Assembly: GCF_016920785.2 (NCBI RefSeq)
Contig: NW_024609884.1
Span: 83,822,722 to 83,886,721 of the forward strand
Source: Ixodes scapularis
Lineage: Eukaryota; Arthropoda; Arachnida; Ixodida; Ixodidae
DNA length: 64,000 nucleotides
Reading direction: 5' to 3'
Positions within the stretch are counted from its first letter, which is position 1; each line of letters begins with the position of its first letter. Position numbers and translations under genes: made by a program. Of this stretch, positions 52,070 to 62,057 are shown one piece after another. The notes under the pieces are model-generated. The model saw nothing but the letters and a program-made list of their open reading frames with translations. It had not been told where the DNA came from and did no database searches.

Positions 52070-52969
52070 TAGGGCTCCGTGTTTTCGGAGTTTATTTTTC
52101 GTGAAATTCGGAGGGTGTTTATCGGAGTTTATTGTTTAACAAAAATTCGGTGTTTATCGGAGTTTATTTTTCGTAAATCCCCAATTCTCCGAAATTCGGA
52201 GATTAATTTCGCAGTGTTTCCTATTAAAAAATAATAAATAATAACCGGATGCAAACGTATGCCAGATAAAAAAATAAAACGCGCTTGTATCAATTAACAT
52301 TTCTTCAGTTGAATTTGGCGTCGTTGTCATTGGCAATACTAATTTGTCCCAGGACAAAAGTCGCTCATAGTGTGTGGCTTCGATAAGCGTCGATACCTTA
52401 AAATCAATAAACTGCCGGAGGTAGCCGCAAGGAAGCTCGTAGTCATCCTATCAATCTATCCCGCTGCCGCGCGAGGTGGAGTGGTTAAGGATGTAATGCA
52501 GAAGTTTCAACTGCCCCTTTTCCCTATTTTATACAACCTCTATGGTTTATAGCTTTCACTGTTACCCCCAGAAACATACCATCTCCTTTCTCGAAATCCC
52601 AAATCCCATGGCCCAAACTGGAAACCAAAAGAGTGCGGCTTTTGTCGCGACATGAATGGTACGATGACCTGTTTCCCTGAACCAACCTTGACGAGACAAG
52701 CCGTAAGACCCCCTTTTGACAACGGTCCGAGGCTTGAAAGATAATTGTGGTGTCATTTTCCCGGGACCATTAATCCTGCGCTTCTCAAATTGTAAAAAAA
52801 AAAACAAAAAAACTTTTTTTTTTTTTTTTTGGAGGGGGGGGGGGGGGGGGGGGGGGCTGCCTTGGCACATAACAGTTCGGAGTTTATCGGATAAATCCGA
52901 ATTGACAGAAAATTTACCGGCGGGTGTTTTTCGGAGTTTCTGGGATTTATCCGAAAACACGGAGCCCTA
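52070..52969. mobile_element. hAT-like element, complete, 8-bp TSD
   Basis: 900 bp between perfect CCTATAGC octamers (52062-52069, 52970-52977). The ends TAGGGCTCCGTGTTTTCGGA and the complement of TAGGGCTCCGTGTTTTCGGA are identical inverted repeats. Subterminal TCGGAGTTTAT / GATAAA phrases fill both ends. The middle encodes a short frame FDKRRYLKINKLPEVAARK (from 52373) shared with the copy at 24719 and probably a transposase remnant. T17 and G23 tracts lie at 52814-52856. It disrupts the endonuclease of the minus LINE. Confidence 0.9.
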
Positions 52970-53440
52970 CCTATAGCTAAGAAGACCTGGTTGCTCCAGT
53001 CTATTTGCGGGTAATTAAAGTCTCGAAAAAGAAGGATATGCGCATTCGGGTACGTTAAGGCAAATTCACTAAGGATGTTATTAAGTTTACAAGAAAAGTC
53101 CGGAGAATTATGGGGAGGCCTGTAGCAGACTCCCAAAAGAACCGCTTGAGGTGAAGCGCGACATATGATCCAGAGTATTTCAAGGTCCGATGTAATATTA
53201 GCAATAGACCGTGACAACTGCTGGTGTGCGGCGATGAGAACACCTCCTCCCCGTGTGGCTTGGCTGTCATTTCTATAAAGGTGGAAGTCCGGAAAATCGA
53301 CCAGAACTTCAGCATCAGTGATTTCTTTAGACAGCCAGGTTTCGGTTTATATCAACAAATTACTACCGGAGGACAACACGAGATTAGACATAATTTCTCG
53401 TTTCGGAAGAAAACTACGCGCGTTGGTGAAGATTACAGAA
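52970..53440 (-). pseudogene. N-terminal part of the LINE endonuclease
   Basis: IFTNARSFLPKREIMSNLVL, then TETWLSKEITDAEVLVDFPD (catalytic Glu of ETWL), RGGGVLIAAHQQLSRSIANI, LGVCYRPPHNSP and a FRDFNYPQIDWSN block (usually GDFN; Gly is replaced by Arg). One stop precedes TETWL. Confidence 0.8.
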
Positions 53441-53505
53441 AATGAAAGATTATTTTCGGTAGAAATCCGAGAGGAAGCTGTTATTTCCGTCTGACGGGGC
53501 AACTG

Positions 53506-53829
53506 CTATGCTGTTTCCTTCACAGTCTGTGACGGTTCATCAAAAACATAACGTTTCGGGCCCACGAGTAGTGTTTTAAACCGTAAAGAAAATGGCGTAT
53601 TTTTGGTTTTTGCAAACGCAAGTAGGTGTTTGCGAGCATTTTGGACGGGCCGAGAAAAGTCTTCGCCAACACTAAAACTTGCTCTTTTGAACTTGCGGCC
53701 ATTAGATAGTGGCATCTTTTGTCTTATAGGACGTGAATTTAACGATTGCTGGGCCAGGGCGGTCAGATGTACGATGTCCAAGACGATGTGCACGCTCTAT
53801 TTCTTTTGGGTCTATGGTTATGTTCAAGT
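53506..53829 (-). pseudogene. C-terminal half of the LINE ORF1
   Basis: LNITIDPKEIERAHRLG leads into a frameshifted block and then NGRKFKRASFSVGEDFSRPV and LRFKTLLVGPKRYVFDE. This is the RRM-like/C-terminal part of L2-type ORF1. It joins 55028 after removal of the inserted foldback element. Confidence 0.75.
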
Positions 53830-54135
53830 GATCACGACGGGTGGTGATCATTTGAGCCCGTTCTCGTTTCGACCTTCTCCCAGTTGGCCCTTCTCAAAAC
53901 AACCATTCTCAAAAAGATCTTCTCGCTTTGACCCGTCGTATTTAACCCTTTCTCGTTTCGTCTTTCGCATTCCAACCCTCCTCATTTGGACCCGTTCTCG
54001 TTTCGCCCTTTTCACCTGGCCCTTTTCAAAACAGCCATTCTCAAAAATATCTCGCTTGGACCCGTCGCACTTGACTCTTTCTGTACCAAACTCGTTTTTT
54101 TAGGGTAATATTAATACATTGATATACTTTGTGTT

Positions 54136-54158
54136 TTGTGTGTGTGTGTGTGTGTGTG
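54136..54158. repeat. (TG)n microsatellite
   Basis: About ten TG units. Confidence 0.9.
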
Positions 54159-54334
54159 CCACACTACAGGCGTACTCTCTCTTCTAAGGATCTTAGCAGT
54201 GCGTCGAGGTCGTCGTGAAAAGCTACTAGCTTCCAATAAAACAGAACAACTATTTATCGCAGCCAGATCATATTTCGAAATGTCGCGTTGTTTAAGGTCT
54301 CTCGACTTGGGACAATGCCACCACTTCTATAATG

Positions 54335-54643
54335 CAGTGGTTCCTAAAAGGGGGTCTGCGAAGACATCCTAGGGGTCCGCGAAGCCCTGTCTCATCAGTC
54401 AGGCACGTCAATATTAGTTGTCTTTCTTCACGTTGAGAAGAAACGTTCCAATTTTCGGAAAGTACTCTCGTGTGTATGTCAATGAGATAAGTCTATTTTA
54501 CTCCAGCAATTACTTATATCCCTTTATTAAATCATTATCATGATAATCTATACCTTTCTATGCCCCTCACCCCGAACGGGGTCCTCCATCATCTCCACCT
54601 TTCTACAAGGCGTCTGCGAAACATCAATGGTTAAGAACCACTG
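54335..54643. mobile_element. hAT MITE with 8-bp TSD (7/8)
   Basis: 309 bp. The ends CAGTGGTTCCTAAAAGGGGG and the complement of CAGTGGTTCTTAACCATTGA are typical hAT termini. Flanks CTATAATG (54327-54334) and CTATTATG (54644-54651) differ at one base. Inner repeats GGGGTCTGCGAAG and GGCGTCTGCGAAACATC are noted. Nested within the foldback element. Confidence 0.85.
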
Positions 54644-55027
54644 CTATTATGTGTGCTATTTCTGTTCAAAAAAAGTTTCCAAATTAAATGTGTATCGCTT
54701 TTTTTTTCTCGTTTGCTTAGAGGAAGGGAAGCAGGCGTCAATGTAGGATTCTCAGTGCGTACCTCTACACATCATATACGTACGTTGGGGGCCCAAGCAA
54801 GGTAAGGCTCATCAAAAAAGCCGCGAAGGCATAACGACGTTAGAAGCATGCCGAACTAGTGCCATTCGGTCGTAGCGCGAACGGGCGAAATGAGAATGGG
54901 TCCAGTTGCGAAAAACACGATTCGGATTTTATGAGAAGGTTCAAACGAGAAGGACCAAATGAGAATGGTTCGAAATGTGCAAGGTTCAAATGCGAATGGG
55001 ACGTTTTGAGATACACTCGATCACGAC

Positions 55028-55409
55028 AGTGCCGGATGACGAGTTGTTTCGACTGGGCAAACGTTTCTGATCCAGTGGAGTTGGGGAGGCTATAGAAAAT
55101 GAGGTTGTTGCGTCGAGAATAATTTTCGGCATCGTCAGAGCGCGCCTCCAGGCCACAGACCAAACGGGCCGTCTGAACCGTCTCGATTCTTACATTTTCT
55201 AACTTGGTGCGCACGGGGGCGAGATTTTGATAATGGTTTTCGAGCGCAGTCATGCGCCAGCTCAAATCTCATATGGCTTTATCTGTTGTTAAAAGCTGGG
55301 TTTTAAGGTCTTGTAGCTCTGCAAGTAATCTAAATTGACCGGTGGATAGTTTTTTTAGCTCGGCTGGTATGGCGTTAGTATCAGGACCAGGATTAGTTTC
55401 GATGTCACC
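55028..55409 (-). pseudogene. N-terminal half of LINE ORF1 with 2A-like motif
   Basis: Reading leftward: IRSLLLQSGDIETNPGP. The DIETNPGP part matches the DxExNPGP 2A consensus (GDIETNPGP codons at 55383-55409) and follows a Leu-rich run. Then a coiled-coil-like stretch (ELKKLSTGQFRLLAELQDLK), a TGA near 55270, and RSDDAENYSRRNNLIFYSLP, the classic L2-type ORF1 block. It ends at HCRD where the foldback element has inserted. The initiating Met is not evident. Confidence 0.75.
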
Positions 55410-55450
55410 CGATTGCAACAGCAAGGAACGGATGGTATGGAAGCACTCAA

Positions 55451-55662
55451 TCGAAATAACAACGCAACACTGCGAGCTCGGCAGCTGTATTAAAAAGTAC
55501 TTGTTTTTTTAGAGAAAATACTGCACGGTTTACTAACCTGCACGAAAAAGTTGAACGGATCAGTGGCCTGGGCGTTGTGGCACAGCCACCGATCCCACAG
55601 TGCGATATCGGCTGCGTCGGCTGGTTTATAGTGGGCGGGTAAGTGGTTGTTGTTCGTAAGTT
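55451..55662. other. Unassigned flank of the minus LINE
   Basis: May be LINE 5' UTR; no motif identified. Confidence 0.3.
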
Positions 55663-55702
55663 CCTAAGTTCCGTAGACCATCGCCGGTCTACGGAACTTA
55701 GG
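55663..55702. repeat. Perfect 17-bp-arm palindrome
   Basis: CCTAAGTTCCGTAGACC and exact complement around ATCGCC. Directly left of it TAAGTTCCTAAGTT repeats the arm start. Confidence 0.9.
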
Positions 55703-56304
55703 AGCAGCGCGAAATACGCTCCCCGCCTCTCGCCGCAACGCACAGACCTTTGGCAAGGAAGAAGTTGATCGAAATTTGAATGTGCATTTTTTCAAAGCAC
55801 GAAAGGTGGAGAACACTGTCCGTGCACGTAAGTGAAGTTCAAAAAGCTGTTCTCATGCACGACGAAAAAACAGCGTAAAGACCGGACCAGCGAATACAAA
55901 TTACGAAACAACAGATATCGACTTACCTGTCTCTATTCTGATGATAAGAACAATAACAATGCGAGCTTCATGCCGCGGACTCACACTTGGCAGCGTGCTT
56001 TGAGCCGATTCTGTTTCCGTTTGTTGCTTGGTTCTAAGCGCCGCATGCGGAGATCTAGAGAAATGGCTCGGCTCGCTTGTTGTGCTGGGCAGCCGAGCGT
56101 TTGAACTGGCCGGGGCAGTGCGCGCGAAAAATCTCCGAGGCCGTGATGCATGATGGGAAGGACATGCATTACTTGAGCGCGCCTCTGACGCAGCGTTCGG
56201 CTGTCAGCCAAACGCTGACACAGCCGAAAACAGGGCCAGCGTTTCGATGCATGTGCATGTTATTAGTTTAAAGGCAAAGTGCTTGTCCACATATATCCCG
56301 CTAC

Positions 56305-56305
<1 letters not shown>
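55703..56305. other. No recognisable gene
   Basis: CpG-rich at 56040-56240 with small frames on both strands and no recognisable domains. A CAGCGTTCGGCTGTCAGCCAAACGCTG dyad lies near 56190-56218. Confidence 0.35.

Positions 56306-56338
<33 letters not shown>
56306..56338. repeat. Poly(C)33 tract
   Basis: The longest homopolymer in the window. Confidence 0.95.
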
Positions 56339-56340
<2 letters not shown>

Positions 56341-56620
56341 GGCAGGTGACCATAAGAAAGACCCCCTGCCACCGGTGGGAGTGTGGTACTCGTAGTCACG
56401 ACGCGATACAACCTATGGTATACAACGTTCTCAAACCACACAGCGCCGCTACAGCTCACCGCGCCAGCTGCGCTCATGACTACTAAATTCTACGGAAACC
56501 GACAGTTTATTTTCGACGTCACCTCCGATTTAGAAGAGGTTGTATGGCGGGAAAGTCGAACGTCAGTTTTGGTTTCGTTGATCTATTTTACACGAAATAA
56601 TGAGCTTCATAAGAATAGAA
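56339..56620. other. No recognisable gene
   Basis: A small frame (56383-56628) has no known domain. Confidence 0.3.
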
Positions 56621-56822
56621 TGGGCTAGCGCACACCAACTCGGAGCACGTGGAGAGAAAGCTCGCGCTACAGAACCCAGGAATTCTGCGTTCAATCCCCA
56701 CCCCTGCCCGTTTCGATCTGGGTGTGCATCGTACCGGCGTGCGGTCGTGTACTGCGTGGTGCACGTTAAAGAACCCAGGCTAGCAGTGGTGCTGCACTGG
56801 CTAATTTTTTCATCTACAGCTA
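56621..56822 (+). repeat. tRNA-derived SINE copy, 5'- and 3'-incomplete
   Basis: GGGCTAGCGCACACCAACTC, AAAGCTCGCGCTACAGAACC, a B box GCGTTCAATCCCC (56690 region), CCCGTTTCGATCTGGGTGTG and the GCACTGGCTAATTTTTTCAT segment. The A box is lost and the tail is cut at CTACAGCT, where the next element begins. Confidence 0.75.
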
Positions 56823-57798
56823 AAGGCCCGTTCACACGATGCATTTTTCTCGCGCATCTAGTGTCGCGAAATGTAGTTTCGCGAAATGGTTGCGCCGTCT
56901 GAACGAGTCCGAAAAGGACGCGCGCATCTAAAAAAAGTTGCGCGCACACCTCGCTTCTGGAGCGAGCTTTTGCTGAAACTTTGCCGAGTCCTGTCAATCA
57001 CTCTGAGGGCGCCGCCAATGGCCGCTCAGAAACGCTCTCACGTGGCCTTTGAGGGGGAGCGAGCTGTTTGAGAAGACCACTTCACTGCCGGTGTTGTAGC
57101 GGAGCCAATCCCGAAAAAAACCGAAACCACGAACGTTGGATACTGCCGGCGCTTCCGCAAGCACGTCAAGCACCACTGAAGGAAAAGTGAGTAGCATATC
57201 GGAAAAAAAAATCCAGCGATGGACGAAGACAATTAGCGGGAGTTGGCGAGATTAGAATAGTGCTCATAGCGTTGTTGTCGCGACGATACCTCTGGATAAG
57301 AGACCATCACGTAAACTGAAACCAAGTTTGCTTTGTTTACAAGCGAACGTGAAACCATGTACGCTCTCTGAAACAGTTGGCACAATAAACCCGGGACAGA
57401 CATGGCCGCCGAGAAGTAACCAGATTGGGCACGTAGCGTTTCTATGAATACCATGTGCATTGATAGGAGCTTTGGCAATGAATTGGCTGCGTGGGCTCGG
57501 CGCCGGCACATGTCCTGCACGTACAGGTTGCCGCCTCAATCGGCTTAGCGCACACGCGAGATCGCTCCAAGTAGTGCAGTATGTGAGAAAAAAAAAATTA
57601 AAGTGAATTGACTGCATAAAATGCGCAAAGCAGGTCCCCAGATAAATAGCGATCTGATTCGGAGCTCACTCAAAACGGTGCATCGGTGTGTGTTGTTGTT
57701 GCACGTGAAGCGGTACGTGTGAACGAGCACATTTCGCGAAACTTGAGTGTCGCGAAACTGTTGCGCGCCTAAAAAATGCATCGTGTGAACAGATTTTA
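56823..57798. mobile_element. Inverted element with TTTCGCGA phrases
   Basis: The left end GTTCACACGATGCATTTTTC and the complement of the right end GTTCACACGATGCATTTTTT form the terminal repeats, followed by TGTCGCGAAA and TTTCGCGAAATG phrases in both arms. The interior (56980-57700) has no recognisable protein. Target duplication not identified. Confidence 0.7.
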
Positions 57799-57816
57799 AG
57801 ACACCAGATGTCCATA

Positions 57817-57984
57817 AAGGGGTATTCACACGAGGGAGAAATCCCCGGGATTTCTCCCCGGCACGCGCATGCCACGACGAAAACGTCAGGCTTTGCGATG
57901 TGCAAAAGCCTCGCGTTTTCATCTCGTGATGCGCGCGTGCCGGGGAGAAATCCCCGGGATTTCTCCCTCGTGTGAATACCCCTT
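57817..57984. mobile_element. 168-bp perfect-hairpin MITE
   Basis: The ends AAGGGGTATTCACACGAGGG and exact complement continue GAGAAATCCCCGGGATTTCTC, itself a palindrome, and CCCCGGCACGCGC. TA lies at 57815-57816 and 57985-57986. Arms of about 60 bp are almost identical, suggesting a young insertion. Confidence 0.85.
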
Positions 57985-58077
57985 TAGGGTTGAGTAACTT
58001 CCGAACATACACAACACAATTATTATTGAAAAAGTCCAACCGGTTGTGGTTTTCGGACCAGGAAATTCCGACATTGC

Positions 58078-58270
58078 TTGTTTCAACGCGGTAGCGCGCG
58101 ACTTTTTCCGGGGAGTGTTAAACTAGTGGCATTCGCGCAACAAATGCAGTCCCGTGGTGCAACACGAAACGGTCCGCTTGGGGGCTGTCCTTCCGTCTCT
58201 CTGGGGAGTCCCCTTTCTAAAGATGCAGTGGGGGAGGGTCACTCGTCGCGCACGTGCCACTGGGGAGTGT
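58078..58270. mobile_element. Relic of the 42071-42510 MITE family
   Basis: CCGGGGAGTGTTAAACTAGTGGCATTCGCG, GTGGTGCAACACGAAACGG and CCGCTTGGGGGCTGTCC resemble the left arm of that element. The right arm is absent. Confidence 0.5.
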
Positions 58271-58275
58271 GTTAA

Positions 58276-58862
58276 GGGGTGTCCAAACAGGACACTACAA
58301 AACCCGCGACTCCGACAAATCGTGAAAATTGAAGCGGACGCTTCTATTTTTACGATGTGTCGAAGTCGTGAAAATGTTTGCAGGAGTCGTGAAAATTTTT
58401 ACGATCACGACTGCTCTCCTCTTCAGATTGACGTCACACGCCACCTGCGTCTGGCTCACCTCGCCAACGCCCTCGCGTACCGCCGTCGCCTCGGCTCGAA
58501 GGCCAAGGAGGTCCGGCTTTGGGTGGATTTGGGACATTCCTGCGTCCAAGGGTGTGTTTCGCCCGCCTCGGATCTGCTTTCTTTGTCGAGATTCACTTTC
58601 GTCGTGATGGCGTCCGATGCGGTTCCGTATTGCGAGCGGAGGCCTTGAGCGATTGACCGACAGCCAACGGAGCGTGTGAGTGGCTCTCCGGAAGCAAGGC
58701 CGCCGTGGAGGAAGCGAGGGGGAGATTTGACGGAGGGAAGTTTCCCCCCGGGAAGAATCGACGGAGGGAAATTTCCCTCCGACGACTGGAAGCGGATCGC
58801 GGCAGAGCGCGGCACGATTTGCCGGAGTCGCGGGTTTTGTAGTGTCCTGTTTGGACACCCCT
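58276..58862. mobile_element. TTAA-flanked MITE with about 50-bp TIRs
   Basis: Flanked by TTAA (58272-58275, 58863-58866). The ends GGGGTGTCCAAACAGGACAC continue through TACAAAACCCGCGACTCCG and CAAATCGTG in both arms with one or two mismatches. A 187-aa minus frame inside starts within the terminal repeat and is not considered a gene. GGAGGGAAATTTCCCTCC is an inner palindrome near 58763. Confidence 0.85.
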
Positions 58863-58929
58863 TTAACCTACCCGGTCCACCGGTTCACGGCGCTTTGCGA
58901 CGACAGTCTGCGGCGGCTCATTACAAACA

Positions 58930-59369
58930 CCTTAAAAAGCCACTAAAAAGAAAAATATGTGCTTTTTTAAACAGTCTGGTTGGGACACGTGTGTCAAAAA
59001 AAAAACGTTTACGCGAAAAAAAAAAATTAGAGCAATATTGACGGCGCGAGACGCGGTTTAGTCGGTAGTCACCTCCTTTCCACTTGTTTTCTCTCTCGGC
59101 ATTTCGGGCTCGTGGAGGAGAGGTAGATCTTCTTGGCCATCGCATTGAGGTGGAGAGAGTATATGACCATCTCGTTGAGGTGGAAAGAGTGTATGACCAT
59201 ACCGTGACGTCATAGACTTGGCACGCAGAATTTAAAATAAATGTCGCGCCGTCAGTATTGCTCAAAAAAAAAATTTTTTTTTCGAGTAAATATAATTTTT
59301 TTACACGCGTGTCCCAACCAAACTGTATAAAAAAAATATTTTTTTTTTTTTGTTTTAGTGGTTCTTTAT
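58930..59369. mobile_element. Inverted-repeat element with about 130-bp arms
   Basis: AAAAAGCCACTAAAAAGAAA, GGTTGGGACACGTGTGTCAA, a poly(A) stretch and GAGCAATATTGACGGCGCGA on the left pair with their diverged complement on the right. The centre (59060-59240) is unique. Confidence 0.75.
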
Positions 59370-59479
59370 CCCGCCTGGCGCACCCGTACACGACGCTTCG
59401 CGGTGGCCCCGTTTGCGGCCCGAGCTCCCCGCCGTCCCCACCGCACCTCGAGAAAGGGAGCCCCCCTCTCGGGCCGCCG
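59370..59479. other. GC-rich unassigned DNA
   Basis: No recognisable feature. Confidence 0.3.
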
Positions 59480-59830
59480 CTGAACTCCGGAGGCTGCTCG
59501 CACGCTGTTCGCAAACGTCAGAAAGCCACAGCAGTAGATAAGAAACAAAGTGAGTGAGAGAACTTATCACCAACGTCATCATCGAGACAGGATAAATATA
59601 ATAAAATAAGCTAGAAAAAAGCGAACTACTGACGATAGCGCAAAGCCGATAGGCAAACCACTGAGCAGACACGAAAAGCCTCCGAGCAGCCTCTCTGGCC
59701 TTCCGCGATCGGCGGCAGCGGCAGAGAGCAAAACACCCCTCGAGCGGATTGTTCTATCTGGCGCCACGTGACTAGATTATTTGTCTCGAATTTCACCAGT
59801 TCAGCGCTCACACTTTTCTATTGGCGATTG
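59480..59830. mobile_element. Partial copy of the 42071-42510 MITE family (interior and right arm)
   Basis: GGAGGCTGCTCGCACGCT and later CCCCTCGAGCGGATTGTTC, GCGCCACGTGACTAG, ACCAGTTCAGCGCTC follow the interior and right arm of that element. Confidence 0.55.
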
Positions 59831-60004
59831 TCGTCATTTGTTTATTCATCTACTTTCACGGCTGTGCATGTCTTTAGACGGCCAGGTGCCGTGAATATCT
59901 GATTCGCTCGAGAAGAATGGGGAGCACTGATCCCTATTGTAGATAGGCTCGATCGTGGATCGAGGCTTGTCTTGCTGGTGTCGAATGGCACCACCGGCAG
60001 CTAT
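59831..60004. other. No recognisable feature
   Basis: Nothing identified. Confidence 0.3.
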
Positions 60005-60060
60005 CACTTGATACCAGCCAATTGGCTGGTGTCAAGTGTCCCATGCATTAATGCATGGGA
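60005..60060. repeat. Two abutting palindromes
   Basis: A 34-bp palindrome centred on CCAGCCAATTGGCTGG (60005-60038, one mismatched pair) directly adjoins a perfect 22-bp palindrome centred on GCATTAATGC (60039-60060). Confidence 0.9.
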
Positions 60061-62057
60061 CTATATATGGGAAAAACAAGGAAAACGTTCCGTTTCCTCG
60101 CTTCTAACTGTCGTCGGCACTGAAACTTTTTGCCTGCTTTTCGGGAAGTCTTTCAAATAGCTTGTAAACAAACATTAAGACTGACAGCCCTCGCAGTTCT
60201 TATATATAAATGTTTTGTGGTCAAGGATGACTCCGCTGGGCGAAAAATGTAGTGAAGCTCAATGAGACAATAGTCACCCAGAGTTACAGCGGAGTCGGTG
60301 GCGGTTTCGATGAGTTCGGTTTAGCAGACGACAAGCTTGAAGGCTTTGCTAGGCGGAATTCACTCACTGCTGGAACGCCGCTTTCAAGGTGGAACGTTTT
60401 CGAGATTCCTCAACCCCTGGGCTTCCCCGAGGACGGTCTTAATGACGGCAAGTTCCTTTGTTTACTTCACTACGAGGGCAAGCTTGCCAGCTCAGCCGTA
60501 GGTGCTCCGACACGTTTGCTCTTCTTAATCGGCGATCGAACGCTTGCCAATTACCATTTAGATCTCCAAACACCCGACATAAGGATCGCAGCACATCATA
60601 AAATACTCGCCTTCGAGCACCGCGTAGAAGCTTCAATATTCTTACATTTGTCTGTTTCTCCCATAGACTTGCGTGTATTACCTATGTCAAGCAATGGCCG
60701 CCGGTGGTGGCACCGACGGGCTCCCGATCCGCGATCCAGCCTACTATAATAGATATCAGTACGGATGAGCGAGCCTGCCGCCACAGCGTTCTGTTCTAGC
60801 CACAAGGTGCCGTCGATTTTGCTGGAGTCGCCAAGAAGGCCTTATAGAAAAGTATGATTACGCCTGCACGCCATGTTATGCCCGCAGGACTTATTGAGGG
60901 AAGCCTTGCGATCACCTTGGAGTTCACAGGACTCTGGGACAGGATGCCCTTTTTAGATTGGGGCTCGTACGAGCAGTGCATAAACTCAGCAGTCTAAGTC
61001 TGAAGTCCAGGAACTGCATTTGCCCCGTGAGAATCTGTATGAATTTTAAGCCGCCATTGGGCATGAGCACAAAATATCGAGCATCTATGCGATGACAGGA
61101 TCAGAAGAATCAATGGCTGCTAGGTTGGTTATTAGGAAATAGTGCACATACCTAAATATCTTAAATTTACACCGCTCCCGGCCCCTCTAAGTGACATTGT
61201 CCGGGCGACTTAAGAAAATATCATACAGGACACTCTGCAGGCGCACCACGACCGAACACAGAGGCCTTTTTCTTTCTTTTGTCGTGGACATATCCAACGA
61301 AACAAATGTGCGAGTTAAATAAAAGGACTGAAGTTCTAATTGAAGATATCAACACTATGGCCACTCGGTCTCCGGAACGGCACCTGTTTGGCTTGTTAAA
61401 TGGAGTCTCTCAGCGAAAAAAAGAAAAAAAAAAGAAGGACTTTGTGGTTGAATAGAAAAGATCTTCAATGGCCACTGAAAAGGCACAACCTATTTCCTGA
61501 TAAATCTTTCTAAAAAAAGAGTATTCCGCACTAGGAACGGGTCGTGTAGATTTAGCGGAGTGGAGACATGTTTGCCGACAAAGCTGGCTATATGCAACTG
61601 TCAGAGGCCTCTAGTTTGGCCTCAAAGGTGACCTCAGGTTCCTGTTTTAGAGGCGAGGAAAATGTCCAAGACAAGTTTCGTGCTCGATTGGACGCTCACA
61701 CTGGCAGTTTCAAAGTATGGATCACACACACACACGAAAAAAGCAAAAATACTCACGGTATTAGAACAAAAAATAAGATACATACGAGGGACATACCATA
61801 TTGATTTACAATATATTTCTTGCTGCAGATACCGGTCACTTACAGATTTGTACGTATGTCCACCTCCTCGATAGACTCTCTTTGTAGACGAATGCCCTTG
61901 CACCACCTGTGTGTCAGCCTTTCATTGCCTGCTGGAACCACTTTTTGGGATTGCCTCACACCCACGCCTGGAGCTGCTTAGGGTATTAATGTCCACGAAA
62001 TGAAGTCCTCATAGTTTTTGTTTGTGTTTGCTTTGTACTGCATCTAACAGGTGATAA
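60061..62057. other. No confidently recognisable gene
   Basis: A 165-aa plus frame (60252-60749) opens at GTG, not ATG, and has no domain I recognise (it includes SYSGVGGGFDEFGLADDK); it could be an internal exon or chance. A 78-aa frame at 61568-61804 is likewise unrecognised. A short CA run lies at 61725. Confidence 0.3.

Larger units (their letters stand above)
53839..55018. mobile_element. Foldback element with CGTTTCGACC phrase arms and 9-bp TSD
   Basis: 1,180 bp flanked by perfect GATCACGAC (53830-53838 and 55019-55027) inside the LINE ORF1. The left arm (53843-54095) is made of degenerate TTCTCGTTTCGACCC / TTCTCAAAACAACCA phrases; the right arm (54860-55015) is the complement class (AATGAGAATGG, GGTTCAAACGAGAAGG). 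Termini match at about half of 36 positions. Joining across it restores the reading HCRD-LNITIDPKEIERAH of ORF1. A hAT MITE (54335-54643) and (TG)n lie within. The 9-bp duplication suggests a MULE-like integration. No transposase. Confidence 0.78.
49642..55450 (-). mobile_element. L2/CR1-group LINE (minus strand), interrupted twice
   Basis: Read leftward: ORF1 with 2A-like motif (55409-53506), endonuclease (53440-51870), RT (51318-50160), C-terminal domain (to 49763), and a 3' UTR ending with a hairpin (TACCCCTTACGGGGT) and an AAATG-type microsatellite tail near 49642-49665. It is interrupted by the foldback element at 53839-55018 and the hAT-like element at 52070-52969. With both removed it would be about 3.7 kb. 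Several stops remain, so it is inactive. A G26 run (49703-49728) sits in the 3' UTR. Confidence 0.85.

Noticed and set aside
58295..58858. 187-aa minus ORF
   Set aside because: Starts inside the terminal inverted repeat of a TTAA MITE and has no recognisable domain; likely chance frame in GC-rich DNA.
60252..60749. 165-aa ORF as a gene
   Set aside because: Opens at GTG with no ATG until near its end and no recognisable domain; kept only as an unassigned region.
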